62,364 nucleotides of DNA from Alphaproteobacteria bacterium (GCA_030429105.1 JAUIDE010000012.1:1-62364), one strand, 5' to 3'. Numbered from the stretch's first letter, positions 16,718-27,332 are shown. The notes: generated by a model not told the origin, from the letters alone. Made by a program: numbers and translations.

Positions 16718-19700
16718 TCAGAAATCCCGCTTCCACTTGAGGCCGAGCGTCGTGCCGACATCGGGGCCGACCTCGCTTTCGAGCTGGAGCTCGTCGAAGA
16801 TCTCGATCTCCACGATCACGCTGCCGGAGCCGCCGGAGATCGGCTGCTTTGCGCCGACGAAGACGTCGCGCGAGATGTTGGAGCCGACGGTGACGGAGGA
16901 ATTGCCGGAGCCGTCATCCTCCAGCCGCAAGACGTCCAGCCCGACGGCGCCGCGCACGCTGTCCGCCGAGCCGCCGGTTCCGTCCAGCAGGGTGGCGAGG
17001 CCGACGGCGAGGGAGAGCGCCTCGGTCGGCGAGAGGGATTGCTTGGAGCGGCCGAAGAGCACGCGCGGCAGCACCTCCTCCTCCGGCAGGGCGGGGCGGG
17101 ACTGGAAGGAGATGTCCGGCGCCTGCGCCGTGCCGGCGACGACGATGCCGCCCCGCACGCCGTCATTCTCGTGGAAGAGCGCCACGTCCAGCGTCGGGTC
17201 GATCCCCGGCGCGCCGGTGAAGCGGACGGCGCCTCGTTCCAGCTCGAACACGCGGCCGAGGAAGGAGAGGACGCCGCGGCGTTTCTCGACCGCGCCGCGG
17301 ATGCGCGGCCCCGCCGCCGTGCCGCGGATCTGGAGGTCCACCGTCCATTCGGAATCGAGCCCGCGGCCGCGGACGTAGATGTCCTGCGGGCCGGTCACGT
17401 CGATATTCAGGTCGATCTCCTCGCCGAAGGGTTCCGGCGGCTCCGGGATCGGCTCGCCCTTGATCCGGACGGGGCCGAGATCGGCGATTCCGGGCGGCGT
17501 GGCGGCGACGAGGCGGACCTCCGCCCGGTCGATGTTCACGCGGCCCGAAATGTCCGGCGCGGCGAGGGGGCCGGCGGCGACGATGTCGAGGGTGAGGATC
17601 GCGGTGACATCGTCCCGCCGCACGAGGGTCGCCCCCTCCGCGCTCACCCGTGCGTCGAGCCGCCCCTCAGCCAGCGCCACGCGGCCCGTCACCGGCCCGC
17701 CCGAGCCGTCCTCCGCCCGGAGGTCGAGCACGAAGGCGCCGCCGGGCTCCACGGTGGAGGCGATGTCGAGGTCGACGAGGATCGTGCCGGTATCGAGATT
17801 CTCGTAGCGCCCGTCGCTCAGCGCGATGTCGCCGCCGACCTCCGGCGCGTCGAGCGTTCCCGAGAGGACGAGCGCGATGCGCGCCGCGCCGTCGAGCACA
17901 TGGCCCGGGGCGGGGACGAGGGCCCAGAGCTCGCCGATCCGGCCCTCCCAGTCAACGGCGCCGGAGAGGCGGCCGCCCGCTGGCGGGGCGGGCAGGGGCC
18001 CGCCGGTCGGGCGGAGCGGGGTCGCCGCGCTCACGCGGAAAGGCTGGTCGAATGGGCCGGTGAGGGACGCGTCGAGCCGCGCCTCCCGCCCGTCCCAGTC
18101 CAGCGCGGCCTCAAGGTCGAGCGCGCCGACATCGGCCAGCGCGTCCTCGAAGCGGAGGCCGGGCGCGGCGATTCGGGCCGTCGCGCCGGCGGTTCCGGCC
18201 CTCGTGTCGAATTGCGCGGAGAGGTCGAGCGCGCCGGAGGTCACCGGCGCGCCGGCGAGGGCGGCGAGCGTGGCGAGATCGGGGGCCGCGAGGCGTATGT
18301 CGCCGGAGAGCCCGTTCGGATGGAGCGCCGCGGCGCCCGTGAGCCCGCCGCCCGGAAGCGAGAGGTCGATCCCCTCGAAGCGGGTCGTTCCGTTCGCGGA
18401 GACGATGCGGAGCGGCGCGCGGAGGGCGAGCGCCGACTCGCCCGCGTCCAGCGAGAAGCGGGAGACCGTGGCCTGCGGCCCGGCGCCCGCGAGATCGGCC
18501 CGCGCGGCGGCGGCGAGGGCGAGGGGCTCGCCCGAGGCGAGTTCGCCTTCCGCCGCGAGGTCGATGGCAAGGGCGGAAAGGCGGCCCTGCGCGGAGAGGG
18601 TGGTCGCGGAGAGCGCCGCCGGGCCGAGATCGGCGGCGCCGAGGCGGAGCCGCGCGTCGAGCGCGGGGTCGCCGCCCGAAGCCTCCCTCACCGTCGCGTC
18701 GAGCGCCGCGGAGGCGATGCGCGCCTCGCCCGCCGCGAGGCCTTCGGCGCGGAGCGTGGCGGCGAGATCGTCGAGCCCGCCCTTCGCCGTCACCGTCGTC
18801 GCCGCGATGGTCGCGCCGCCGAGATCGGCGCGGGCGAGACGGGCGGTCAGGTCGAATGCGGGGGTGGAGAGGAGGGCGGAGGCGGAACCCTCCGCCTCCA
18901 GCGCCCCGAGCGCGAGGCCGTAGCCGGAGAGCCCGGAGGCTGAGAGTGCGAGCCCTTCCACGGCCGGGTCGCCGGTCGGGTCGATGATGTGGGCCCGGAG
19001 CGACAGGCTCTCCACGGCGGCGTCGCCGAGCGTCTCGTCGCCGTCCAGCCCCGAGAGAGAGAGGGAGGCGTCGAAGCCGGCGAGGGCGCCGGCGGCTTTC
19101 AGGTCGGCGGCGGCGACGGTCGCCATGCCGAGATCGGCGCGGGAGGCGCGGGCCGTGACGTCGAATTGGGGCTCCGAGAGGAGCGCGGTGGCCGAGCCGG
19201 AAGCCTCGAGTTCCCCGAGCGCGTAGCCGAAGCCCGAGAGATCGGTCGCCGAGAGGGTGAGGCCTTCGACCGCCGGATCTCCGGCGGCGTCGAGCACGCG
19301 CGCCTTGAGCGATAGGGAGGCGACGGAGGCCTCGCCCACGGTCTCGTCGCCCTCGACGCCCTCCACCGACAGGGCCGCGTCGAAGGCGGAGAGGACGCCC
19401 GCGGCGGAGAAGCGGCCGGAAGCGGCGCGCGCCGGGCCGAGGAGCGCCCCGGCGAAATCGCCCGTCACGTCGAACTCCGGATTGCCTCCCCTCAGCGCCG
19501 CGCCGCGCCCCTCGACGCCAAGCCGCGCGACGCCGTAGCCGAGCGCCTCCACGCCCTCGGCGGTGACGCGGCCTTCGGCCTTGGGCGCGCCGAGCGCGTC
19601 GCGCACGGCGAGATCGACTTCGGCCCGCGCGGCGAGGGCGCGGCCGCCATCGGGGAGCCCGGCTTCGAGACGGTCGAGCCTGAGGACCGCGGTCGCGTCC

Positions 19701-21634
19701 TGCATCCCGTCGCGGCGGGAGAGGGTGACAGAGCCTTCGAGCGCGCCGGAGGCCGGGTTTCCGGTGAAGGCGGAGAGGGGGGCGAGGTCGGGCGCGGCGA
19801 TGTCGAAGGCGCCTTCTGCGAGTGTCGTCTCGAGATCGAGGGCGAGGGCGCCGGCGATCCGGGCGCCGAGGCCTTCCGCAACCATGTTCGAGAGCGCGAG
19901 GGTCTGGCCGTCCAGCCGGAAGGCGCCGTCGAAGGCGACGGGGCCGAAGCGGGAGCCGGAGGCGCGGAGGGCGGCGGTTCCTTCCGGCGTCTCCCCGAAG
20001 GTCGCGTCATGCGTCAGCCGCACCTCGCCATAGCCTTCGCCCTCGAAGCGCAGGCCCTCGGCGGCGAGGCTTCCTTCGAGCCGGGGCAGGGCGAAGGGGC
20101 CGGTGAGGCGGCCGTCGGCGGAGAGCGTTCCCCCCGCGTCCACATCGTAGGCGGCGGCGAGGGGCGCGAGGTCCGGCGTCGTGAGGCGATAGGTCAGGTC
20201 CGCCCGCTCCTCCGCCACGTTCGCGGCGCCGGAGGCTTCGAGCGTGAGCGGCGCGGCGGCGACGCGGAATTGGGCGAGCGTCGCGGTTTCGCCGTCCCAT
20301 TCGCCGTCTAGGGCGATCTCGGCCCGGCCGAGTAGGTCGGGCCCGAGACGGCCCAGCCGGAGGCCGTCCACGAGGCCGGAGAGGTCGGCGGCGATGTTCG
20401 GCCCCGTTACGCGCACCGTCGCGTCCAGCGACGCGTCGGCGACGTCGGCCGGCGCGGTGCGGAGGCCGGTTAGGGCGAGCCGGCCCGTGGCGGTCAGGTC
20501 GTCGGTCGGGCCGGTCACGGCGCCTTCGAAGCCGAAGCGGTCGAAGCTGACGCCCTCCACGAGTTCGGAGAGGCCCGCCCGCGCCTCCAGCGTGACGGCG
20601 AGGTCGGAGACGGTCGTGGACCGGTCGAAGGTTCCCGTAGCGTCGAGCGAAAGATCGGTCGCGCGCACCTCGCCCTGGCGGATCGTGACGAGGCCCGCAT
20701 CGTCCTCCGAGAGGTCGAAGCGCAGCCGCGCCTCCGGGGCGAGGGCGACGGCGATCTCCGGCCCGAAGACTTCCGGGAGGCGCGGGCCGGGCGTGACGGT
20801 GAAATCAGCGTTTGCGGCGAGGGGGCCTATGGCGGCGAAGCGGCCGGCGCCCTCCGCGGCAATGACGCCGTCTATCTCCGCGTCGAGCGTCACGTCCCAG
20901 TCCGTCAGCGGGCCTAGGGCGACGAGATCCACCCGCGTGGAGGCGTCATTCGGGAGGCCGGCGAGCGCGGCGACGAGCCCGCCCGGCTCCTCCTCCGCCA
21001 GAAGGGTGAGGTCCAGCCTGTCCGTCGAGAAATCCCGCACGAAATCGAGCGCGATGCGGCCGAAGACGTTGTCCCGCCGGGTGAGGGTGAAGCGGAGCGA
21101 CTGCTCGTCCCCCTCGTCCCGCGCCGCGCCGGCGCCGTCGAAGGCGATGCCGGCGGGGGCGATGACGCCGGGGGCGACCGTGACGCGCACCAGTTGGAGC
21201 GACTCGATGCGGGTGGTGATCGGGGAGCGCGGCCAGTCGAACGGGTCGCTATCCTGCTGGGCGAGTTCGGAGCCTTCCTTCACCTCCACGGCGACGGCGG
21301 AGGCGTTGGGCGCGCGGCGGACGTCCACGCCGATGGCGGCGAGGCGTTCTATGGCGAGTTCGCCGCGGAGGACGCGCGACGGGCTCCAGTTGAGCGAGAG
21401 CCTGTCGATCCGGAGCCAGACGCCGTCCGCATCCGCGGCAGTCAGCCCGACGATCTCCGTGGAGCCGTCATCCGCGTCCTCTACGCCCTCCGCCGCGAGG
21501 ACGAGTTCGCCGGGGACCGAAATCTGGTCGAGCACGAAATCGACAAGGCTGTTCCGGAGGCCGAGGAAGGAGAATTGCGCCGCCGCGGGCAGGGCGATGA
21601 TGAGGGCGAGGAGGAGGGGAAGGAGCCGCCGCAT
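16718..21634 (-). CDS. tamB: Translocation and assembly module inner-membrane component TamB
   Basis: A 1638-residue AsmA-like protein: an N-terminal signal anchor (LLPLLLALIIALPAAAQ), a very long beta-rich central region, and the C-terminal DUF490/TamB domain ending LGLKWKRDF. TamB spans the periplasm and partners TamA. It is implicated in outer-membrane protein assembly and phospholipid transport. The start shares one base with the tamA stop (TGATG), so the pair is an operon. The middle contains tandem repeats of 103 residues (listed separately). The length is somewhat above the common 1200-1500. Confidence 0.94.
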   Translation of the reverse strand: MRRLLPLLLALIIALPAAAQFSFLGLRNSLVDFVLDQISVPGELVLAAEGVEDADDGSTEIVGLTAADADGVWLRIDRLSLNWSPSRVLRGELAIERLAAIGVDVRRAPNASAVAVEVKEGSELAQQDSDPFDWPRSPITTRIESLQLVRVTVAPGVIAPAGIAFDGAGAARDEGDEQSLRFTLTRRDNVFGRIALDFVRDFSTDRLDLTLLAEEEPGGLVAALAGLPNDASTRVDLVALGPLTDWDVTLDAEIDGVIAAEGAGRFAAIGPLAANADFTVTPGPRLPEVFGPEIAVALAPEARLRFDLSEDDAGLVTIRQGEVRATDLSLDATGTFDRSTTVSDLAVTLEARAGLSELVEGVSFDRFGFEGAVTGPTDDLTATGRLALTGLRTAPADVADASLDATVRVTGPNIAADLSGLVDGLRLGRLGPDLLGRAEIALDGEWDGETATLAQFRVAAAPLTLEASGAANVAEERADLTYRLTTPDLAPLAAAYDVDAGGTLSADGRLTGPFALPRLEGSLAAEGLRFEGEGYGEVRLTHDATFGETPEGTAALRASGSRFGPVAFDGAFRLDGQTLALSNMVAEGLGARIAGALALDLETTLAEGAFDIAAPDLAPLSAFTGNPASGALEGSVTLSRRDGMQDATAVLRLDRLEAGLPDGGRALAARAEVDLAVRDALGAPKAEGRVTAEGVEALGYGVARLGVEGRGAALRGGNPEFDVTGDFAGALLGPARAASGRFSAAGVLSAFDAALSVEGVEGDETVGEASVASLSLKARVLDAAGDPAVEGLTLSATDLSGFGYALGELEASGSATALLSEPQFDVTARASRADLGMATVAAADLKAAGALAGFDASLSLSGLDGDETLGDAAVESLSLRAHIIDPTGDPAVEGLALSASGLSGYGLALGALEAEGSASALLSTPAFDLTARLARADLGGATIAATTVTAKGGLDDLAATLRAEGLAAGEARIASAALDATVREASGGDPALDARLRLGAADLGPAALSATTLSAQGRLSALAIDLAAEGELASGEPLALAAAARADLAGAGPQATVSRFSLDAGESALALRAPLRIVSANGTTRFEGIDLSLPGGGLTGAAALHPNGLSGDIRLAAPDLATLAALAGAPVTSGALDLSAQFDTRAGTAGATARIAAPGLRFEDALADVGALDLEAALDWDGREARLDASLTGPFDQPFRVSAATPLRPTGGPLPAPPAGGRLSGAVDWEGRIGELWALVPAPGHVLDGAARIALVLSGTLDAPEVGGDIALSDGRYENLDTGTILVDLDIASTVEPGGAFVLDLRAEDGSGGPVTGRVALAEGRLDARVSAEGATLVRRDDVTAILTLDIVAAGPLAAPDISGRVNIDRAEVRLVAATPPGIADLGPVRIKGEPIPEPPEPFGEEIDLNIDVTGPQDIYVRGRGLDSEWTVDLQIRGTAAGPRIRGAVEKRRGVLSFLGRVFELERGAVRFTGAPGIDPTLDVALFHENDGVRGGIVVAGTAQAPDISFQSRPALPEEEVLPRVLFGRSKQSLSPTEALSLAVGLATLLDGTGGSADSVRGAVGLDVLRLEDDGSGNSSVTVGSNISRDVFVGAKQPISGGSGSVIVEIEIFDELQLESEVGPDVGTTLGLKWKRDF
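18749..19366 (-). repeat. Tandem 309-bp (103-residue) repeat inside tamB
   Basis: Two adjacent in-frame copies (19058-19366 and 18749-19057) encode closely related segments. Compare VEGVEGDETVGEASVASLSL with LSGLDGDETLGDAAVESLSL, and GDPAVEGLTLSATDLSGFGY with GDPAVEGLALSASGLSGYGL. Weaker copies seem to continue on both sides. The period is exactly 309 bp, so the reading frame is preserved. This suggests lengthening of the periplasm-spanning groove by duplication. Confidence 0.75.
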
Positions 21635-23511
21635 CAGAAGGCCTGCCCGATGGAGATGTAGACCTGGAACGCGTCGTCCGCGCCGCGCGGGTTCACCGGG
21701 ACGCCGACATCGACGCGCAGCGGCCCCACTGGCGAGAAGTAGCGCACGCCGCCGCCGACCGCCACCTGCACGCCCTCGTCGAAGGCCGGAAAGAGCTTCT
21801 CCGAGACGGAGCCCGCCTCCACGAAGCCGGCGAGGCCGACCGTCTCGCTCACCCGCGCGCGAAGCTCGGCGCCGAGTTCGGCGACGGAGAGGCCGCCTGT
21901 GGGGTCGTTGTTCGCGTCGAGCGGGCCGATGAACCGTTCGGCGTAGCCGCGGACAGAGCCGCCGCCGCCGGAGAAGAGCCTGCGGTTGACGGAGACGACG
22001 TCGAAATCGCCCGCGAGGATGGAGCCGAGGCGGCCGCGGGCGGCGAGGATGTATTTCTTCTCTCCCGTAAGGTCGAAATAGGCTGAGGCGGTCGTATCGA
22101 GGATCATGAAGGCCGCCGGGGAGTCCCCGACCACGCCGGAGAAAGGCGTCGCGGAGGCGCGGGCGCGGAAGCCGGTCGACGGGTCCAGCCGGTCGTCCGT
22201 CGCGTCGAGCGCGGCGAAGACGGGCAGGCCGACGAGGCGCGAGGTCTCCGCCGGGCTTCCCGCGCCTTCGTCGAGCCGCGAGAGTTCGAGCAGTGCGCCG
22301 GCGCCGACGGTCAGTTCGTCGCTCAGTTCAAGCTCGATACCGGCGAAGAGCGTGCCGCCGATCTCCTCGAACGCGTCGTCGTCGATCCGCCGCGCCTCGG
22401 CGCCGAAGACGAGGTCCTGCCCCGGGCGGCCCCATTGCGGGATGCGGTAGCGCGTGTCGAGCGATTGCTCCTCAAGGCCCAGAAGCGCCTCCAGAGTCAG
22501 CGTCTCGTTGGCGCCGAAGAGGTTGCGGTGCTCGAAGCCTCCGGTGAGGGCGGGGCCGGCGTCCGTCGAGTAGAGCGCGCCGGCGGAGATCGTGCGGAAG
22601 GGCGCCTCCTCCAGCGTCACGGTCACCGGGGCTTCCGCCCCTTCGGGACGCTCGGGCGGCAGCGTCGCGGAGCCGGCGGCGAAGAGATTGGTGGAGATGA
22701 GGGCGCGCTGGAAGGCGACGAGCTTCGCCGGCTCCGCCACGTCGCCCTCAGCGAAAGTCAGGTAGGTGTCGAGATAGTCGGGATCGACATCCTCCAGCCC
22801 GACATAGGTCACGGGGCCGAAGACATGGGCGCGGCCGGCGGCGATGGCGGTCTCGACCTCGATCTCCGCAGTCTCCGGATCGGCGACGGCGTCCCGCCCC
22901 AGACGGCGGGCGTAGGGGCGGCCGGAAGCGCGGAGCGCCTCGACGGCGGCGTTCTCGGCATCGAGGATCCGGTCGGCGCGGGCCGGGCCGCCGACGGGCG
23001 AGCCGAGAAGGCCCGCGTCCGGCGCCGCGGGCGGCTCGCCCGGCCCCGTCTCCAGCAGCTGGAAGCGATGGGCGGCGAGCGTGTAGCGGCGGTTGGGCGT
23101 GACCACGACGCGGACGAGCGCGCCGGGCGCCTCGGCCTCCGCCGCATCCTCGGCCGGCTCCTCGGGCGCTTCCTCAGCGGGAGCCGCCGGCGCGATATCC
23201 TCGATCTCGTAGCGCGCCTCGGCCTCGAAATAGCCGTCCGACCGCATGATCTTCAGCACGGTCGCCATGTCTCCCTCCGCCCGGCGGCGAAGGAAGGCGA
23301 GGCTCTGCGCGCCGCGATCCTGCTGGCGGTAGAGTTCGAGGGCCTGCCGCATCAGCGCGGCGATGCTTTCCCGCTCCACGCCCTCAAGCGCCACCTCGTA
23401 GTCGAGCGCCGTCTCGGGCCGCGCGAATTCGGGGGGCGGCGGCCCGGCGTCTTCGGCGCAGGCGGAGAGAAGGAGGAGGCCGAGAAGAAGGCCGGTCCGG
23501 AAAACCATCAT
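21634..23511 (-). CDS. tamA: Outer-membrane autotransporter assembly protein TamA
   Basis: A 625-residue Omp85-family protein: N-terminal export signal, POTRA-like domains to about residue 300, then a 16-strand-type barrel (TISAGALYSTDAGPALTGGFEHRNLFGANE and onward). The RGYAERFIGP segment carries the lid-lock VRGY-like motif, and the C-terminus YISIGQAF ends in Phe. It works with TamB at the outer membrane. An oddity is that the signal ends LLLLSACAED, a perfect lipobox, unusual for this family. The second ATG (23508) is better spaced from the AAGGAAGG ribosome binding site than the first. Confidence 0.92.
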   Translation of the reverse strand: MMVFRTGLLLGLLLLSACAEDAGPPPPEFARPETALDYEVALEGVERESIAALMRQALELYRQQDRGAQSLAFLRRRAEGDMATVLKIMRSDGYFEAEARYEIEDIAPAAPAEEAPEEPAEDAAEAEAPGALVRVVVTPNRRYTLAAHRFQLLETGPGEPPAAPDAGLLGSPVGGPARADRILDAENAAVEALRASGRPYARRLGRDAVADPETAEIEVETAIAAGRAHVFGPVTYVGLEDVDPDYLDTYLTFAEGDVAEPAKLVAFQRALISTNLFAAGSATLPPERPEGAEAPVTVTLEEAPFRTISAGALYSTDAGPALTGGFEHRNLFGANETLTLEALLGLEEQSLDTRYRIPQWGRPGQDLVFGAEARRIDDDAFEEIGGTLFAGIELELSDELTVGAGALLELSRLDEGAGSPAETSRLVGLPVFAALDATDDRLDPSTGFRARASATPFSGVVGDSPAAFMILDTTASAYFDLTGEKKYILAARGRLGSILAGDFDVVSVNRRLFSGGGGSVRGYAERFIGPLDANNDPTGGLSVAELGAELRARVSETVGLAGFVEAGSVSEKLFPAFDEGVQVAVGGGVRYFSPVGPLRVDVGVPVNPRGADDAFQVYISIGQAF

Positions 23512-23681
23512 CCCCTTCCTTAACGCGTGCGCATGGCGGCGCCGAGGTTTGCGCGTTCACGTTTACCAACGCGCCGAAACATTCGGTCAGAAAGAGAGGG
23601 CGGCGAGCGAGCCCTTAAGCGTTTCTGAACGGCTTTTCGGGAAGCTCGCCCCATCCGGAATCGTCAAAGGAGACAAGACCG

Positions 23682-24167
23682 ATGCCCATGTTCACCCGCC
23701 GCGGCTTCGCGCTGCTCGCCCTCGCCGCGCCGGCGGCCTTCGCCCTTCCCGCGCGCGCCGCGGATGACGCCCTCCTGATCGTCACGGGAGGCGCCGCCTC
23801 CACCCACAGCTTCAGCCGCGCCGATCTCGAAGGCATGGAGCAGCACGTCATCGAGACGAAGACGAACTTCACCGACGGGCGGCCCGCCTTCCGCGGCCCC
23901 CGGCTCGGCGACGTGCTTGCCGCCGCGGGGCTTGAGACGGGCTCCGCGATCAAGATGACCGCCGCCAACGACTACGCCATCGAGGTGCCCTTCGCCGACA
24001 TAGCGGCCTATGGCCCGATCCTCGCGATGGAGATCGACGGCGTGAAGCTGACGCCGCGGAGCCGCGGCCCGATCTGGGTCATGTATCCGGTGGATACGCT
24101 GGCCGCCGACGACCGCGAGATCAACGACAAGCTGATCTGGCAGCTCACCCGCATCGAGGTGATGTGA
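23682..24167 (+). CDS. Periplasmic molybdopterin-binding-fold protein (small oxidoreductase-like)
   Basis: A 161-residue exported protein. The N-terminus TRRGFALLALAAPAAFALPARAAD has an RR pair and a hydrophobic core, compatible with Tat or Sec export. The mature part resembles a short form of the sulfite-oxidase molybdopterin-binding fold (FTDGRPAFRGPRLGDVLAAAGL, RGPIWVMYPVD). It is too short for a full molybdoenzyme, and I see no clear molybdenum-ligating cysteine. It overlaps the sensor-kinase-like gene by 4 bp (GTGA), so a sensory partnership is the likely inference. AAGGAGA lies upstream of the start. Confidence 0.75.
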   Translation: MPMFTRRGFALLALAAPAAFALPARAADDALLIVTGGAASTHSFSRADLEGMEQHVIETKTNFTDGRPAFRGPRLGDVLAAAGLETGSAIKMTAANDYAIEVPFADIAAYGPILAMEIDGVKLTPRSRGPIWVMYPVDTLAADDREINDKLIWQLTRIEVM

Positions 24168-25600
24168 GCCACAGGCTCCCTCTTGGCCTGAGGCGGAACC
24201 ACCTCATCTTCGTCGTCATCCTCGGCGGGCTCGCCCTCGTCCTCACGCTCATGTTCATCGACATGCAGAAGCGTGGGGACACGGCCGGCAAGCTGGCGTT
24301 GATCGGCGAGGATACGGCGGTTCTCCACACGGCGACCTCGATCTTCGAGGTCAACCGCTTTCGCGAGGCTCTCCTGTCCGCGCTCGTCGCGGCGGAGGGC
24401 GAGGCGGATGCGGAGGCGGTGCGGACGCGGTTCGACATCCTCTGGAACAATGTCCACACCGCCAATACCGGCGCGCTCGGCGAGCGCATCGCGCTCTTCG
24501 ACGCAGAGGGGGCCATCGACGGAGTCATCGAGCTGCTTGCCCGGCACGAGGCCTGGGTGATGGGGTTCGACGGGACGGACCGCGCCGGCGCCGCTGTCGT
24601 GCTCGCGGATTTCGAGGCGGCGAACCTGAAGCTCCGCGCGCTGCTTTCCCAAGCCTATCGGAACGAGCGGGACCTCCTCTACGGTATCTACGACAACCTC
24701 CTCCTTCAGCGCGAATCGGGCCGCTACGCCGGGATCGGCGTCGCCATCGTCAGTTTCCTCGTTCTCGTCGGCGCGCTGCTGATCGCGCGGCGCGACGCGC
24801 GGCTTTCGCGCAAGCTGATCGCCCATGCCCGCGAGGCGGAGAAGGCGGCGGAGAGCCGCGCGCGGTTCCTCACCATGGTCAGCCACGAGCTGCGGACGCC
24901 GATGAACGGCGTGCTCGGCCTGCTCGACGTGATCCGCTCGCTCGGGCTCGAGCCGGCGCAGGCGCAGCTTGCGGGCGCGGCCGCGGCTTCGGCCCATGAG
25001 ATGCTGCTGGTGATCGAGGCGCTGCTGACTCTGTCGGACATCCGGGACGGACGGCTCGAACTCGTGGACCAGCACGCCTCGCTCGACGCGCTTGTCGTCG
25101 ATCTCCGCCGCCGGCTCGCGCCGCTGGACGCGGAGGAGGAGGCGCCGGGCACCTATATGGTGGGCGGGGCGCGGCGCTTCACCGGGGATTCGGCGCGGCT
25201 CTGCCAGGCGCTCGCCTTCATCATCCATTATGTCCGCAAGACCCTCGGGGCGCGGGATTTCATCTGCGCGCTCGAGGCGAAGGACGGCGCGCTCGACATC
25301 CGGATCGAGCTGGACGAGGGGGCGGAGACGCCCTGGGCCATCGAGACGATCCTCGCCGAGGCGGAGCCGAACGGGGCGGAGCTTTCGGCCGACGCGCTGG
25401 CGCCGCTGGCGGGGCGCGCGATCCTCGACGTGATGGGCGCAAGCTACGCCATCGAGCCGGCGGGGGAGGGCCGCCCGCGGGCGATGGTGCGGATCGCGCT
25501 GCCGCTCGCGGAGGCCGCGCGCCCGGCTGCGCCCGCCCAGACGGCCTTCCGCGCGGCGCCGGCCGGTCCCCTGACGCAGGCCCGGGGCGAGGCCGCCTGA
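24164..25600 (+). CDS. Membrane sensor histidine kinase-like protein with degenerate ATPase domain
   Basis: A 478-residue protein: membrane segments at about 13-32 and 189-208 enclosing a helical periplasmic domain of about 155 residues. A short coiled region and an intact H-box [12 protein letters not shown] (phospho-acceptor H241) follow. The ATP-binding part is degraded: the position expected for the N-box reads [17 protein letters not shown] with no Asn. The G1 and G2 glycine boxes are missing, although the final strand MVRIALPLA remains. There is no receiver domain. It starts with GTG inside the stop of the preceding exported protein, a plausible ligand-binding partner. Autokinase activity is doubtful. 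Confidence 0.8.
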   Translation: MSHRLPLGLRRNHLIFVVILGGLALVLTLMFIDMQKRGDTAGKLALIGEDTAVLHTATSIFEVNRFREALLSALVAAEGEADAEAVRTRFDILWNNVHTANTGALGERIALFDAEGAIDGVIELLARHEAWVMGFDGTDRAGAAVVLADFEAANLKLRALLSQAYRNERDLLYGIYDNLLLQRESGRYAGIGVAIVSFLVLVGALLIARRDARLSRKLIAHAREAEKAAESRARFLTMVSHELRTPMNGVLGLLDVIRSLGLEPAQAQLAGAAAASAHEMLLVIEALLTLSDIRDGRLELVDQHASLDALVVDLRRRLAPLDAEEEAPGTYMVGGARRFTGDSARLCQALAFIIHYVRKTLGARDFICALEAKDGALDIRIELDEGAETPWAIETILAEAEPNGAELSADALAPLAGRAILDVMGASYAIEPAGEGRPRAMVRIALPLAEAARPAAPAQTAFRAAPAGPLTQARGEAA

Positions 25601-25667
25601 GCAGGCGCCCTTTCGCCCGCTGCCCCAAGCCCTTATCCTCCCGGCCAAAAGCATCACGGAGGAAACC

Positions 25668-27173
25668 ATGACCGGCCGCATCCTCGCCATCGACCAGGGC
25701 ACCACCTCCTCGCGCGCGATCCTGTTCGACGCGGCGCTGACGCCGCTTGCGACGGCGCAGCAGGAATTCCGGCAGATCTTCCCGCGTTCGGGCTGGGTGG
25801 AGCATGACCCGGAGGAGATCTGGTCCACCACCGCCGCGATGTGCCGCTCCGCGATGGAGACGGGCGGGGCGCGGCCGGAGGACCTCGCCGCCATCGGCAT
25901 CACGAACCAGCGCGAGACGGTCGTCGTCTGGGACCGGGAGACGGGCAGGGCGGTGCACAACGCCATCGTCTGGCAGGACCGGCGGACGGCGGAGACCTGC
26001 GCGCGGCTGAAGGCGGAGGGGCGCGAGGCGGCGGTGACGGCGAAGACGGGCCTGCTGCTCGACCCCTACTTCTCCGCCACGAAGCTCGCCTGGATCCTGG
26101 ACAACGTGGAGGGCGCGCGGGCGAAGGCGCGGGAGGGGCGGCTCCTTTTCGGGACGGTGGACAGCTTCCTGATCTGGCGGCTGACCGGCGGGAAGGTCCA
26201 TGCGACGGACGCGACGAACGCGGCGCGCACGATGCTCTACAACATCCACGAGGGGCGGTGGGACGAGGAGGTCCTCGACATGCTCGGCGTGCCGGCGGCG
26301 ATGCTGCCCGAGGTGCGGGACAGCGCGGACGATTTCGGCGAGACGCGCGCCGATCTCTTCGGCCGGCCCGTCCCGATCCGCGGCGTCGCCGGGGACCAGC
26401 AGGCGGCGACGGTCGGGCAGGCCTGTTTCGAGCCGGGGATGATGAAATCCACCTACGGCACGGGCTGCTTCGCGCTGCTGAACACCGGGTCGGAGGCGGT
26501 GGCCTCGAAGAACCGGCTGCTGACGACCATCGCCTATCAGCTCGCCGGCAGGCCGGTCTATGCGCTCGAAGGGTCGATCTTCATCGCGGGCGCGGTGGTG
26601 CAATGGCTGCGGGACGGGCTGAAGATCATCCGCGAAGCCTCGGAGACGCAGGCGCTCGCGGAGGCGGCGGACCCGGAGCAGCGGCTCTATCTCGTGCCGG
26701 CCTTCACCGGGCTCGGCGCGCCCTGGTGGGCGCCGGATGCGCGGGGCGCGATCTTCGGCATCACGCGGAACACCGGCCCGGCGGAGTTCGCGCGGGCGGC
26801 GCTGGAGAGCGTCGCCTTCCAGACGCAGGACCTGCTGGAGGCGATGCGGGCGGACTGGCCGGCGGGCTCCGGCGCGGCGGAGACGGTGCTGCGGGTCGAC
26901 GGGGGCATGACCGCGAGCGACTGGACGATGCAGGCGCTCGCGGACCAGTTCGGCGCGCCGGTGGACCGGCCCGTGGTGACGGAGACGACGGCGCTCGGCG
27001 CGGCCTATCTCGCGGGGCTCCATGCCGGGCTTTGCCCGGAGCCGGCGGAATTCGCGCGGAGCTGGGCGCTCGAACGGCGGTTCGAGCCGCGGCTCGACGA
27101 GGCGGAGCGGCGGCGGCGGCATGCGGGTTGGCGCGACGCCGTGCGGCGGCTGCTGGCCCCGGCGGAGGCGTAG
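25668..27173 (+). CDS. glpK: Glycerol kinase
   Basis: A 501-residue FGGY-family kinase that makes sn-glycerol 3-phosphate from glycerol and ATP. The N-terminus [20 protein letters not shown], the substrate segment [16 protein letters not shown], the phosphate-binding part [12 protein letters not shown] and the C-terminal signature [10 protein letters not shown] are all standard. A strong GGAGGAAACC ribosome binding site precedes the ATG. No glp transporter or glpD lies nearby, so it appears to be a stand-alone gene. Confidence 0.97.
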   Translation: MTGRILAIDQGTTSSRAILFDAALTPLATAQQEFRQIFPRSGWVEHDPEEIWSTTAAMCRSAMETGGARPEDLAAIGITNQRETVVVWDRETGRAVHNAIVWQDRRTAETCARLKAEGREAAVTAKTGLLLDPYFSATKLAWILDNVEGARAKAREGRLLFGTVDSFLIWRLTGGKVHATDATNAARTMLYNIHEGRWDEEVLDMLGVPAAMLPEVRDSADDFGETRADLFGRPVPIRGVAGDQQAATVGQACFEPGMMKSTYGTGCFALLNTGSEAVASKNRLLTTIAYQLAGRPVYALEGSIFIAGAVVQWLRDGLKIIREASETQALAEAADPEQRLYLVPAFTGLGAPWWAPDARGAIFGITRNTGPAEFARAALESVAFQTQDLLEAMRADWPAGSGAAETVLRVDGGMTASDWTMQALADQFGAPVDRPVVTETTALGAAYLAGLHAGLCPEPAEFARSWALERRFEPRLDEAERRRRHAGWRDAVRRLLAPAEA

Positions 27174-27332
27174 GCCGAACGCGCTGCGAGCCGCCTTCCG
27201 ACGGGCCGGGCGTTCCGTGGGGCCGGGGGCGAATGCGGTCTTTCGCGCCGGCGAAGCGTGGAATTCGGGACGGCGCCGGGGCGCCCGCGCTGCTATGCTG
27301 CGCCGGAAGCCCCCCGAACACGGACCAGCCCC

